From the NCBI GenBank assembly GCA_947172415.1, contig OX359201.1, positions 372,001 through 436,000 of the forward strand: 64,000 nt of DNA. The letters run 5' to 3'. The stretch comes from Chondrosia reniformis (taxonomy: Eukaryota; Porifera; Demospongiae; Chondrillida; Chondrillidae). Below are positions 45,791 through 59,200 of this stretch, in pieces. A program made the position numbers and the translations under genes. Position 1 is the first letter of the stretch; every line of letters starts with the position of its first letter. The notes below the pieces were generated by a model. It had not been told where the DNA came from. It was given only the letters and a program-made list of their open reading frames with translations, and did not search any database.

Positions 45791-46780
45791 TTCATTAAAC
45801 AATAACAATTTGCTGAATAGGCCGGGTCATGTTCTGCATGTTGTCTATTGTTCTCGAACATGACCTCGAAAACAATAAACAAAATTTTAATTCCATGATT
45901 TTCCGCCAAGTTCACGATATTTCCCGCCGACCATTTCTAATAAATAGTCGAGGAAATATTCAGTCTTTGGCCTCCGGGCTATCAACTCTGGAGGTCTACT
46001 TTGGTGTGGATCGATGCGAAAACCGTGGTAGGAGCACGACCATGGTACCATGCGACAAAGGGTCATCGGTGTTCGTATAGTGGGGTGGTCTCTCTATCAT
46101 GGGTTAGTGCCTGGAGATGTATCTCACTATTAATTCTGCTTGTGTGTTAAATTGGCACTTGCGGAATTCTCACTATACGACCCGTACCTGGAGAAGCGTG
46201 GGTCCAGTGCCACTACGTAGTCGGTCAGGAACCCCTGTTGTAGGCTGCAGCTTCAGGTTGGTTTGGAAGGCATTTGCATTTCAATTTGTATTCAGTTTTC
46301 CTATCCATGCATCAATGTAGTATTTCATTGTATATTATGTATTTTCAATTCTTTTCTTATAGTTCATTGAACTGATGGGTCCCTACTCTAAAGCGCCTGG
46401 CCGATCCCAATGAGCTAAAGTCTGTGTGCAGTGTTCCCAAGCTACGTTGTGTGCACATGATGATTCTCATTGGTGGGAGTTTGTGGTCCGCCAGGGTCGG
46501 GCTTGTTCTGTTCGTAGCGTGGCAGAGCAAGACTAGTAACTGGTCAGAGGTCGGTCAGGTACGCCGGATCGCTCCCGTGCAACTTCTCTTACGACGCAAG
46601 TAGTGGAAGTGTCAAACAGAGTTGAGAAACCGGAGGCCATTTGGGGCACGAAGTACTTCTACCTCCTCGTGGTGTGCCCTGGGGTCACCTTTACTACACT
46701 CAGTAAAGTGATGCGAAACGAAGTACTGTAGCACCGTTCCAGTAACACTCAAAAGGAGAAGAAACAGCATGGCAACCATG
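45791..46780. other. CpG-containing, GC-richer block, unassigned
   Basis: About 1 kb with clearly more G+C and CpG than its AT-rich surroundings (for example GCCTCCGGGC, GTCCGCCAGGGTCGGGC, TACGCCGGATCGCTCCC). The longest frame (45,829-46,080, plus) matches nothing I recognise. It could be a CpG-rich promoter or lncRNA, a decayed gene, or transferred DNA; I cannot decide from sequence. Confidence 0.4.
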
Positions 46781-47058
46781 AAGAACTTAAGAAGTTTATT
46801 TTTAAGAACTACATTGTTTGAACATTTTTTTAATTTTAAACCATGTACATGTATATTTCAGAATTGTCAAACAGAAATGATCATTGTGCAATGGTTATTA
46901 TACAATCCCAATTGGCGATACTAATTTCATAATGAGCTTGAGAGTGGTATAAATGAAAGCTCATCGCAAATGTAAGCATTCAGTATACTCTTGTAAATTA
47001 TTGCATAACAAGTGTTACAAAAGCCCCGGCAAGATTGCGGCCATGTTGCAAGTCTATT

Positions 47059-47312
47059 AAAAAAGAAAAAAAGGAAAAAACTTCGAACAGAGTAAAACGA
47101 AAAAGAAAAAAGGAAAAAAGGAAAAAACTTCGAACAGGGTAAAACGAAAAAGAAAAAAGGAAAAAAGGAAAAAACTTCGAACAGAGTAAAAAGAAAAAAG
47201 GAAAAAAGGAAAAAAACTTCGAACAAAGTCAAACGAAAAAGAAAAAAGGAAAAAAAGGAAAAAACTTCGAAAAGTCAAACGAAAAAGAAAAAAAGGAAAA
47301 AACAAAAAAGAT
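47059..47312. repeat. A-rich minisatellite
   Basis: Five imperfect copies of a ~40-60 nt unit built of A-runs with AAAAAGGAAAAAACTTCGAA followed by CAGAGTAAAACG. Frames on the minus strand are Phe-rich and are artefacts of the repeat. Confidence 0.9.
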
Positions 47313-47614
47313 GACATAATTAAGCATTTCAAATTGTTGTACTATATATATATATAACCAAAAAACCTTTTTTTAGCTTCTTTTAGCTGAAGGGACATCC
47401 AAAATATCAATTAAGGCTGCCCTGAACACAAATCTCATGATATTGAAACTAGCTTGCATTGCATCACGCCCATTAAGATTATCCCTTCATAGTAGTAAGT
47501 TTGTATCAATCCTTATGAATGTGTTTGTATTAAAAATTTTATAATATATGATTAAATCAAAAGCACAAAGCATAACAGATTCAATAGTATGGAGCATATA
47601 GCTTCAAATTCAAT

Positions 47615-50600
47615 CTACATATTGTATTTGTCATTAAGTTTGATAGGCTCTTGGAAGTGATGATGTATCACTCTTCGTACAGTGACTTGCTGATGTATCT
47701 CTCTCTGCTGTGTCTGGTCTTGCAAGGTGTGGCTTTGCTCAGTTTGAAGCATGTGTGGCTCACCCGTATCCACAGGTATGTTATTAACTACTACTTGATG
47801 GTTGGGAGGCACAAGAGCTTTGGAGTGGTCAGCTTGCAGTCCTGAAGCCCTTTTCATCCTTTTTTCTAGCCTCTCCTCAACGAGGTCTCGAAGATCTCCT
47901 TTTCTTTTTGCAACCGCTGGAAGACAGAAGTATTTCTGAATTTGAAGATGACTACATACTCTATATAATATCTACATGTACATGCATATGTCCATCTTTA
48001 TGTATTCATGTACTATAAACAGTGTAATATGTAGTTACGTAAATCAACAATCATTACAGACATATACTTAAACAATACACAAATAATACTGCTTATATAA
48101 CTTATTATTATATAGAAATGTGTATAACTATATAATCTACGGGTATAGGTATATAGAAACATCAGTTTGACTTACACTCTTCAGCAACTCTTATTCTTGC
48201 TTCTTTCCTTTCCTTTACGTGCATTCATGTAGAAATGTAATATACGTACACATACTATAACAATTAACTTGCATGAGGTAAATGGTAAACGTGGTACAGC
48301 TATGCTAATTGTTGGTAGTTAATTATTAGAGGTGTTGGGTGAGATATAGGTCAATGTACGCATATCTGCAGTGTCCTTACCACATGTAACTGTAACATCA
48401 AATCCTTGTTGATCTCCTTTAGAGCATTGGCCAAAGCTCCATAGTAGTATATTATAACACTAAATCACACATGTAGACAATGTACATTGTGCATGCATGA
48501 AAAAACGTAAATATGCAACTAGTCATCAAGTGATATAGATATATACGTATATATCATTATGTAAGTAAGTATAGTGTATATACGTATATATATCCCATTG
48601 ACTAACCAGAGAAGGCCAAATAGTGGTACTAGCACTGTGGCTGTCTTCAAATAGGCAAAGGACTCCTGTATTACATGCGGCCAACTGGATATCTCATTGT
48701 TCACAATATCAACCATGCTGGACTGGCCCCTGAATGGGTGGGTGAGGTACGTATAGAGACATATATGTAGTCTAACTAGTACATAAAGTGTTGAGTAAGT
48801 ATACATTGCAATATACATGTGTAGCATTACCAATAAACACATTCTTACAGTGATGCATGAGTTGCATAGCAGTATACTATATAAGCTATATAGGGCTTAA
48901 AACTTGTGTCAAGTGGATACAGTGAAATATTCTAATGATAACCCATCTGACACAAGAGTAACATTCATAAGCATACATTTTATATGTGCACACATACAAT
49001 ATATTGTATGTATATTATAACTAAAGGAATAGATCTGAAATCAGCTCTTGTTATGTATATACTGATTGTCATATGTACTATACCTGAATGGTCCACAGTA
49101 GATAGATGGTATTATGTTGATGGCTGCATAGCCCACTGGGAACAAACACAGAAACACCATTAGCAGCAGGAGGGCCATGTAGAAGTTGCGGGTGGAGGCC
49201 ACTTTGAAGAGGCTCTTTGGAGGCCGGTTGAAATACCTGACTACAAACACTCGCACATAAAAGAGGATTATGCTCTTGACAAACATAATACTTGGAAGCA
49301 GAGGACAGAACAACATTCCCAACCTGCAGACACACGCACATATGTACGTATACATATAAAGGTATAACACTTTAATAATTTATACAGTAGTGATATATTA
49401 CATTGATTATAGGAAAAGCATTTGCATATACTTGAAATGTGTCAATTGTGAAGCTAAAGATGAAGACTTATATATTTTCCAGAATCCACACTATATATAC
49501 AGTATACTATAATCATTTAATGAAGTACATGTAGCATCATACGTATATACACTGACCACACTAATGCCTGGCCGTACACTAGTCGTAGGATATTGGTTGC
49601 CAAGTTGAACTCTCCAATGCCAAACTTTTTGAGTGGTCCAACCCTTGTCACTAGCCAGCGCAGTCCTTCAACAGTAAAGAGGCTACCCAATTCTGCTCCT
49701 AAATGGGTCCAGGACAGCTTGTACATCTCCTGGCCCACCACAGTCTCCCAGCAGCAGACCTGCCCAGGGGCCACCTGACCTGAGGAGGTGCCATTGGTAG
49801 ACTGTGACTCGGAGAGATGAGCTTGATCTTGGAGCCTGTCCCAGAGTGTGGCACTTCCAGAGCTGTTTGAATTGAAAACAGTACTGTCACTCCCCTACAG
49901 GTCAGGACATACAAACAACATGTATACACATACGTTATTATAACCAATATTATGCTATACGTATAGTATTATTGACATAGTATATAACCGTATATATACA
50001 TATAATGATAGTACACATAAACTATTATATAAGTATACACACAAATACTGTGTATAAAACACTTATGATTCAAGAAATTAATAATATGTGTCAGCTAAAA
50101 TAGACCACCTCTTTCATGTCATGTACATATATACTTTGTTTTTCATCTTAAATCAACTCACACAATGCTGTGTCAGTATCAGTAAAGCAATAACCATTAC
50201 ATACAAACTAGTTGTGTATAATATGAACATTCTAATGGAGCAAGAGAGAGACACATTATTAGATATGTAACTCATACATTACAGCAAAATATATCTTTAG
50301 GTACGTATGTACCTATATATGTTGTAATATTAGAGAATAAGAGTAATGAGATCACGTGATGAGGCTTTGCAGTGACCATACCTAATCAACATGACCTTGA
50401 GTGCAGTTCTTGGGTGATGCCGTTCAATATATTCCATCAAAATAAACAAGTATGGAAGTATGAAATTCCTGGCCACAATCACAATCTGAACCTGTTAAAT
50501 CAAGAGGAACAGCATATACGTACACGTAGCATAAAGATAATCAATGTGCAAACAATTATGTACGCACACATAATTTGCCCAAAAGTAAAGCTAAATATTT

Positions 50601-53600
50601 ATATAGACAGTTTAACATCACTAGATATATAAGGTTTTTATAGAAGCTGCATATACATATTAGTATTCAGCCAGTGCAATGGAGTGGTGCGTGCATACTT
50701 GGAAAGCAATAATCAGCTGCCACAGTCCAGCGAAGCCGTCAGAAAGGATGTTTGTGATGGTGACCTGTTGTTTGGCTTGCGAGGACTCGGCAAACTCTAC
50801 TGAGAGAACTATTGCATAACTGGAGAACCCCAGTGCTAGGACCACTGTCAGGTTGGTGAAGAATCGGACAATCCACTTCTTCCAACTACAGTGATATGAA
50901 TACTTATGTATAATATAATGTGTTCTATATATATATATATATATATATAGAATTCTAGTGCTAGCTATATACTTAGGTATATTAGCATATGTATGTAGGA
51001 GCACATTAAATCATCTTACTCTTTTTTGCTCTCAAGTTTGTCTGCTTCGTTTATTGTCTCCTATACATTAGGAGATATGAGGTAAATGTAACCTAATTAG
51101 AATGTACTAGATACTTACAACACTTGCGTGCCTAAGCTATGGGGGGGGCACTGTAAGATGGTGCCATGCAACTGTAGAGATGGACTAGGCTTACTCTGAG
51201 CAGGTTTGCAGTGTGTATAGACTTGAGGTTGGCCGTCTCCGGATGTGTTATTGCAAAGTCCCAGCCAGCAAATACCTTCCAAGAAAATGGATACTGCTCA
51301 GATACTGTAGCCCTCTGCAAGAGTCTATACTTCTCTGCCATACTAATGACACACATACCATATATACGTATATTAAGGTATACACAGGAAACTTATATTT
51401 ATATACGAGGTTCACTTAGGAACCAAATGGTATCCTTATAAACATAATACAGTATACACTTCAAAAGATACCTTATACATTACTTAAACGTACACACTCA
51501 CTCACTTTGTTAGCACAGCCCCTATACTGACTATGAAGAGTGCTAATATGACCAGAATGTATCCCAGGGGCAGCTTGTAGCCGAGGCCAATGTATGGAGC
51601 TGGGTTGACTGGGGGAGGTATGTACGGCTCATTCCTACCGCTGTCATAGTAACCGTAAAACAGCACCGAGTACTCAAAAGCATAGCCCTATACCAGAGAA
51701 TTGAGGGGAATGTTAGGCTGTCCCTATACCAGAGAATTGAGGAGAATGTTAGTCTGTAACTACTAATAGCTAGATATATATTTCTCAGAAGGAAAATTTA
51801 CTGCATTGTACCCGATTCATTCATTCATACATAAATAGGAAACATCAGTGACATGCTTTGCCAACCAAAAACTGCATATATTTTTTCTAAACTCATACAA
51901 GTGTATCCTATAGGAAGTAAATATACTGAGTGTTACGAATGCATGTTGGAATCCACTAGGAAATGACCTCATCCTATCACACTACCACACTGTGTATGTA
52001 TAGTCTTCTGGTTGAAGTGAACTTACTTTACCATCAAAGATGAAGGAGACGGGAGATACAGTTTGCAGTACACTGTTTGGTACCTTCAGCCCATGACCTA
52101 AAATGACCTAATAAGGGAAGAACACCCCAGCATCCACTAACAGTGAGTTAGGCTTGTAATGCCATATAAAGTAGTATATATACATGATCATATAGTCACA
52201 CATAAATTGCAACCTATCATATATGGATATTGTACATACATACTGTAGGGACCAAGGGCTCACAAAAGACAAGGATACAGTTAGGCTTCTTTTCTTCCTT
52301 GCTCCACTGGGCTAGACCCTTCATCAGTGACCCTGGAAGTCTCTGTCTTCTTGTTGATCTTTTGTGAGTTCTTGGCATAATAATACATATACATGTACTG
52401 TACATTCTACATGCATAACAGTATTGTATGCATACACTTACCTATATTGATACATCAGATGCCTATGTACGTATATATATTGACAATATGTACTACGTGT
52501 ATATGTAGTATGTAATTTGGTACTGAATCATGATCACATCTATATATTCCAGAAGGTTTAGATTACCATATCACATTACACTATATGCCTATCTATTTTG
52601 TCTATACATTTTGGTATATGTGTCAAGTTTATGTAGGATATAGTATACACTGTTTAGTGAGTGTCTCATTACTTGTGGTAGAACCAGGAATCCAATGACA
52701 GTCAAAGCCAGGACCAGATTGAGGGCACAGATCCATCTGAGGAATGTGAAGAATGACGCAACACCAGAGCCAAATCTTCCCTCTATCGACTTTACCTGAC
52801 TGTTACCAATTGTAAACATGTTTATATAATATTCTAGTTTTCGTTTAGCCTTTCTCAAGTGCTACATTGGATACAAGACCATGTTCATACACATACAGTA
52901 AGGTCCCCACGAGGAAGACTTACATTTGTGACAGAGTCTCTGAGTGTATCAAACTTGTTCATATCAGGTCTGTTCCTCCAAATATTTGCTTTATGATACC
53001 TGCCACACAAATAATATGTATAGACATATACATATATGTAATATATACACAACATATATTATATCTTTGTCCATATAAACACATTTAACATATGTTACAT
53101 GCACATGTATACAGTATGTGTCAATATGTACTGTGTATATATTTGTACACATATTCACACAACTAACCTGAAATGGTTATACTATAGCTAAAGTAATGTG
53201 TACTTAGAAGAGCAATTTTCAACTAAACTATAGACAGGCTAATCAATAACCAATAACCATGCTCATTAGACGCAGTAAATAACGCACATGACATTATTCA
53301 CTAGACAGGAAACAGGATAAAATGGATGCCATTCCTTGTCAGGAAAGAGTAGCCTAAGGCTAAGAGAGTAATGCTTCTAGTTCTAGATAAAATGTAGTGT
53401 ACATATCACATTCATTGGCAAGTTCTCATGGAGAATCAAAATGCAAAATAATCATTAGTCAATATACAGTACGGAAAAGCTTGTTGCCATGGCTACTCTA
53501 TACTGGTGGTATGTAACATCCTGCTTGGTTGAACCAACCTTGATGCAGTCATCTTCATCTGCAGAGGCCAAGGTTGGGCTTTAAACTTTCTCAGTATCTT

Positions 53601-56276
53601 TCTCTGTTCCTGTATGAAGTGATGAATGCTAGTGCTGCTCCCCGGCTTGGTTGGCTGTGAGAGGCTGGCATGACTTGGTTTTACAAAGCTGTATTGTCTG
53701 GGACTAAAGAGAAAGTTGGTCAAAATAAAAATATTTTTTATTCTTAAAAGGACACTTATTTGTCTGTCAGTTCCCCAATATAGACACTATACCAAGTCAC
53801 CACAGAATCCATGGATCTGTAGCACTGGATATATAGTAAACCTAAGGTATCCTACACTATATGGTTATGAATGTTTGTATACAGAGTCAGTAGAACATGT
53901 GTATTTATTACATATATGGGAAAGGTTTCTATTTAGGTATTGGTCACTCATTGGAAGGATGAGACTAAACATTTATGAAGTGAGTCAAAGGAAGCACTTG
54001 ACTAGAAGAGGAAGCACTTGACTGTCATAGCATGAGACAAGGTGCTTTAGGAGGATATTGCACAACTGCTTCAATATAGCACCTGTATATACATTGGTCT
54101 ACATGCAGGTCATCTGTGAACTAGAAGAGGAAGCACTTGACTAGAAGAGGAAGCACTTGACTAGAAAGGAAGCACTTGACTAGAAAGGAAGCACTTGACT
54201 AGAAAGGAAGCACTCAATTAGAAGAGGAAGTAGACTCAAAAGCAATCATCTGCTACATCCCACTGTCATATGTACTCTATGATTAGATGACAGCAACATA
54301 CCTACTTAGGGAGCATTGTCTGAATAATCTAATTTTTCACCATGTTTTACATGCTACATCTACTTTTAGACCTATAGGGAACTAAACCCAGTGAGAGCTT
54401 TGGATGAGAATACAAGAGTTTTCTCCTTCTACTTATCTTCATGTATTCCATGATTAGCTTGTAAGTAGCTCCTTGTGTTGAGAATGTTTTGCCAATTGGT
54501 AGTTAGTATAGCCTGTTTGAATGTCTTAACCCTTATGGCTAGGAAAGGTATGTAATTTTGTCTTTTTTATCTGATGGAATTTGTAGCAGCAAATACAGCC
54601 AATTATGGAATGGATGCGGAGGACATTCCATTGATAACCAGAGGTGCTATGTATCTAGGTCACCGCACACCTAATACAGTGGCAATCCAAGGAAGCCATT
54701 AAGAGAGACAAGATTTACTCTGTGGTCTCCTTGCTTTATGGCTAATCTTAGTTACAAACTGATCACGTAGGTCACTTGCATTCCATTTTGAGCTACAACA
54801 ATTCATGGAAACTAGCTACCTGAACTTAATTGTGTCTCTTCATCACAGCCATTGAGTGTAGGGAACAAATGTAATGTATTATTCAATTCCTTAAACATAA
54901 CTCACGGCTCTGTCAAATACAATAGCTTTAGATCCTCACAAAGTACTGTTATCTGTTTCATCGACACATACATATAGTGTGTTGGCCTATAGTATTGAAT
55001 GCATTCCTACAACTCCTTTATACTATAGAGGCACTTCTTAGATTCTGTAACTATATCTGTGAGTATATATATTATGTTGTTTATTACATATGATCTGTAG
55101 AGTAAGGATTCTGTTTAACTACTTCAAAGTTATTTTTCAGATGTACGTACGTATGTATGGCAACAGATTAATAACCAACTGCTCTCTATTATAATATGTT
55201 AAAGAAGGTCCATCTATTTGGTGATTTCAAATCAAAGCTATAGTACCATCGTTGTTTCACATCTGCCTGGCAGGCCTGTTTCCATGGTTACTGCATAACT
55301 CACCCTGCACCACCCAAGTATCTCTGTCGTGCCATGAAATCTGATTGGCTCATTCCCGGAATCACGCCAAAGGGCTCCCACTGAATATCATTAGCTGCAT
55401 CGGGTGTGGCTGTGTCTCTTGGCTCAACCTTGTCTGCTAGTGAGATGGAAACTGCTCCTCCTGTGTCATGGACATCCCAATCTACCTCATCCAACTCTTC
55501 AAGGAAAGGAATGTCTGGATCTAAAGCAAGGAGAACATCTAAAGTAGTCACAGAATATCAAGGGAATGACTTCATATGAGTACAACAACGAGGGATATAT
55601 ATTCCCAGTTACAGAGTCAGTTACTTGAATGGCAGCTGAATTACACAGTTCAAAAGTAGTATATAGCTCTAGAAGCAGCTGTATTTGGTCAAATGGTAAA
55701 GATTTAAAAGGTTGAATTTCCAATGCTTTAAGTTTTATCAAATGTGTAATATTCTTTCTCAGTGATCAAAACGATTAAGATTGAATGTACAGTATACAAT
55801 ACGTACATACGCGTTAATGAAAGTGGTCATATACACCTCTTTTACTCTAATGGGATTACTGAGATTAGTGCCTAAGTCTGTAAATAGGGTTACCAGAAAA
55901 ATCCAATTAAAAACCGGAAGTGTCACATGTGGAACATGGCACACCACGACTGGTATGCTAGATAACGACTACATCTACGTGTGACCTGCATTCCTCTCGA
56001 CTAGAATCTCCGCTACAGTACTACAGTATAGGTTAGTTGAAGACTTAAGAGTACGTTACATTCCTTTGAACAGAGAAAACGTTTATGCTTTTCAATCCTA
56101 GCTATTTCTTGCAAGACAGTGGAATTATGTCGGAGGGCGGTTTCGTGAGGGAAAACTTTGCCAGAATTTCTGCTCGTTTGTCAAGCAGATTTAGTAAGTT
56201 CTTTAAACTGTAATTAGTAGTTGTCTATCTTGTCTGTTCATTGCACGAGGGAGGACTTACTTGTTACAGTTGACAT
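47615..56276 (-). CDS. TMC: Transmembrane channel-like protein (TMC family)
   Basis: Predicted 825-residue multi-pass membrane protein in 17 exons: 56276-56261, 55538-55304, 53703-53539, 52999-52924, 52795-52673, 52107-52027, 51687-51506, 51342-51195, 51060-51020, 50885-50699, 50491-50382, 49889-49557, 49323-49084, 48729-48607, 48459-48381, 48212-48176, 47916-47615. Diagnostic sequence: SIEGRFGSGVASFFTFLRW, YSVLFYGYYD, SWKVFAGWDFAITHPETA, the TMC signature CCWETVVGQEMYKL near residue 500, then NLATNILRLVYGQALVW and LGMLFCPLLPSIMFVKSI. The C-terminus is a basic, probably coiled-coil stretch (EERLEKRMKRASG) and a Gln/His-rich tail. TMC proteins are mechanotransduction-channel-related or ion-permeation proteins. 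Exon 1 codes only five residues (MSTVT). Exon 2 and exon 12 have alternative in-frame acceptors. Paralogue class not resolved. Confidence 0.94.
51686..51757. repeat. 36-nt duplication spanning a TMC 3' splice site
   Basis: CCCTATACCAGAGAATTGAG occurs at 51,686 and again at 51,722. Each copy includes the minus-strand acceptor CTCTGGTATAG, so exon 7 has two identical 3' splice sites 36 nt apart. Confidence 0.85.
52255..52395 (+). mobile_element. Diverged copy of dispersed short element
   Basis: Shares TTGCTCCACTGGG, CCCTTCATCAGTGACCCTGG and TTGATCTTTTGTGAGT with the copies at 10,730 and 14,758. It lies in TMC intron 5. Confidence 0.65.
53989..54231. repeat. GAAGCACTTGACTAGAA short tandem repeats
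   Basis: Two copies at about 53,989-54,021 and six at 54,118-54,231 of a 19-22 nt unit (GGAAGCACTTGACTAGAAG), in TMC intron 2. Confidence 0.9.
54346..54432 (+). mobile_element. Fragment of dispersed short element (second subfamily)
   Basis: TTTACATGCTACATCTACTT, then CCTATAGGGAACTAAACCC and GAGAGCTTTGGATGAGAATA. It is the reverse of the copy at 9,126-9,222. Confidence 0.6.
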
Positions 56277-59200
56277 CTCTGGTTGTGCGAGGCTTTACCC
56301 TCTAAACAAAGAGATGGGCTCCATGGAAACGCCTTCTTCGCCGAACAGTATTGGTCGGATGGGTGATCTGTGTTAGTTTGAAGGAGGTGGCACCGCATGT
56401 AGTAGAAGCAAACTGAATTACGGCTTCCTTGAGCTCTTACAGCAAGGGGTCTATTAGTGTTCACTTTTACGGCTTGTGCGATAAGTTTGAGGTGAAGGCT
56501 CGTTTTTTTTCAGTATTCTATTTCGGAAGCATTTGCCGTCAAGGGCTTGACAAGTGTGGTTACGTAAAGTGTATTAGTCCTATAAGCGAATCCATGTTCA
56601 CGAGACACGGAAAGTAGTATCTCCATTAGCGTAATCAGTTTAGTATGTCTAAACGAAATTGTGAATATATTGAGGTATTTTGTAGTTTAGAACTTCAAAA
56701 AATAATGTTTTCTAACACACATTCATCTATATGTAGGAGTAGTTCTCGCACAAGCTTTATCTTTGTACAGAATACTTTAGAATTAACTCATTCAGAGGTG
56801 TCTGTCTAGAGTGTCCCATTAACTGTGTCACATGTAGTCTGAAATGGATGATTTATAGTTTAGATGGGTTGTCTTCAACAGCCAGAGGTGTAACTCCATA
56901 TTTGGGAGGAAATGTTTAGTATGAAGAACTTTCCAGTTGTGTTAGAGTCTCTTTGTTGATGATAGTGAGTGTTGTTTTGACCAGTGATGTGTATACAAAG
57001 TTTGTATACAATTCCAATGAAGTGTTAAACCCTATACAGTACCAATTGCTCATAATGAATAGTGAGTGATCTATAGGTTCAGGAGAAGGGGTGGAGAAGT
57101 GGTACAATGGAATTTGAACACTGATCTGATAAAGATACAGTAGTATCTAAAACACTTACTATGTTTAGTTCCCTATAGGCCTTTACTCGGTAAGTAGATG
57201 TAGCATGTAAGAGAAATAATGAAAAAGGCAGGCGGCTTCCTGTAATGCATGCGGGCAGTGGACGGGAAACTAGAGTGTGATTTGTAGTGGCCTAAAGATA
57301 CATCTCCATTCTTATATGACTCACTCGAATCACTTTGAGGATATACATTGAAACCTTGGAATCAGTGACACTTGAGAGCTATATATTCACTAATTTGGTT
57401 TTAATTTAAAGGGTGCTCTACGTAGTTTCAATAGTATTATTTCTTTAGTGAATAGTTTGAGGTGTTTTCTCCAAAACCATCAAGTGATCTGTTACAGATT
57501 AAGTGTATTCATATCCTTTACAAGTCACCATTGTGAATACTTTAAGGCCAATCTCTTACAACTTTGATATCAACATCACTTACTCTTGATTGTGTTGTTA
57601 CATGTTAATTGTACATATTTGCTATGTTGGGTGCCACTGATGGTGCACTCAATTCATTGATAACAGAAGTGCTTGTATTTGAGTGTGTACATATTACACG
57701 TTACAGTGTTACTCTATATCGCATAATTAGTATGTGTTAGATACACAAATCAGTAAAGCAACTAAAATGGCCTCCAACTACTGGACCTCCTGTTCCCGAG
57801 TGAATTCTTTATCCATATGTACATACATATATATACACACTGAATATTGTTTCCAATGACATTGATAAAGACTGTTTCCATAGCAACACTGATAATACTG
57901 AAATATGCATATGTCAGCTATTCCTTGCTCACACCTGAATGTACGTACCTACGTACGTATACCTCATCCACAACCTATCACACGCCCAACCTCATCCATG
58001 ACTAGAGAACTTTGTACGTACTTGCACCTACACATACCATGTCCATGTGCATCCATGTGCCTGCTCATGTATGCTTACCTCATACGTATGTATTTATGTA
58101 CTATGATAGTAGTAAAAACTAATTTGTGGAGATCACTGTCTGCATGTGCTCATGTGTCTTGTGTCTTGTCTTTCTAAACAGGAGGCAGTACAAGGAGGAC
58201 GTATGATCAAGTTAACGATGTACATGACACCAGAATACCGCTTTATAATGAGGAGGCGTTCCGATATGGCATCCTATTCAAAGCCAAGGTTAGCTTGCCA
58301 CGTTAATAATTACATATGTACATGTATATCATCACATACGTATGATTTGAATATAGTACGTATGTATGTACATTCTAACTGGCAGGTATGTATGTAATTG
58401 TGTGAGAATATATTGTGTGAAGGTATGTATTGTGTATCTACACAGCAGCTTGTGGTGAGATTGGTAAACATAAAGTTTTCAGGAATACCAGTTAGTGGGT
58501 ACTGGTTAAGTGTGGGAGGAATACTTGTGGTTGTGTATATCAGTAATAGTTAATGATGCCATACTGACTGATCCATTTAAAGGCCACCAGATCCTTGGGT
58601 AGTGACTACCAATATATATGCATTCATCACCAGTCTTGTAAAGGAGTACAGGAGATATTGTGACACTTCTCTAATGTTACACAAGCCAATAACACAAATA
58701 TTTATATTTACAATCCAGTGTTCCATACGTACATGCAAACCAGACGACTAATCCTGTTTTCCAATGTGTTTGTCTTTGAGATGTGTCACTGTATCATACA
58801 CAACAACACTCTCCAGATGTCTACAATGTCCTACAATGGTAGCTAGGCAACGGGTGATGTCTATGGTGCCCTACAATGGTAGCTAGGCAACGGGTGATGT
58901 CTGCTATGTGCTTGCTCCTTGGAGCCCCCGGTCTTGTGGTAGTATACACTTACCTTGGTACATACACACTTTGTAAGTACTTGTATGTGATGGCCTTTAT
59001 TGGAGTTAATAATTTGTCTTTTGTAAAGTGTTTCAGCTTTTAAAAGAACTGTACATTATTGATCAAATTTCATTGGCAGACATTTCTGCTGGACACTCCC
59101 ACTAGACACTCCCTCTGTCCCAAGTGACCACATCATTCTCAAGAATATCAAATGAACCTGTATTTAGTTATTACCTATTTTGTCAGACAGTGGTGTCTCA

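Noticed and set aside
47057-47332. Phe/Leu-rich ORF resembling a membrane protein
   Set aside because: Arises from the A-rich minisatellite read on the minus strand.
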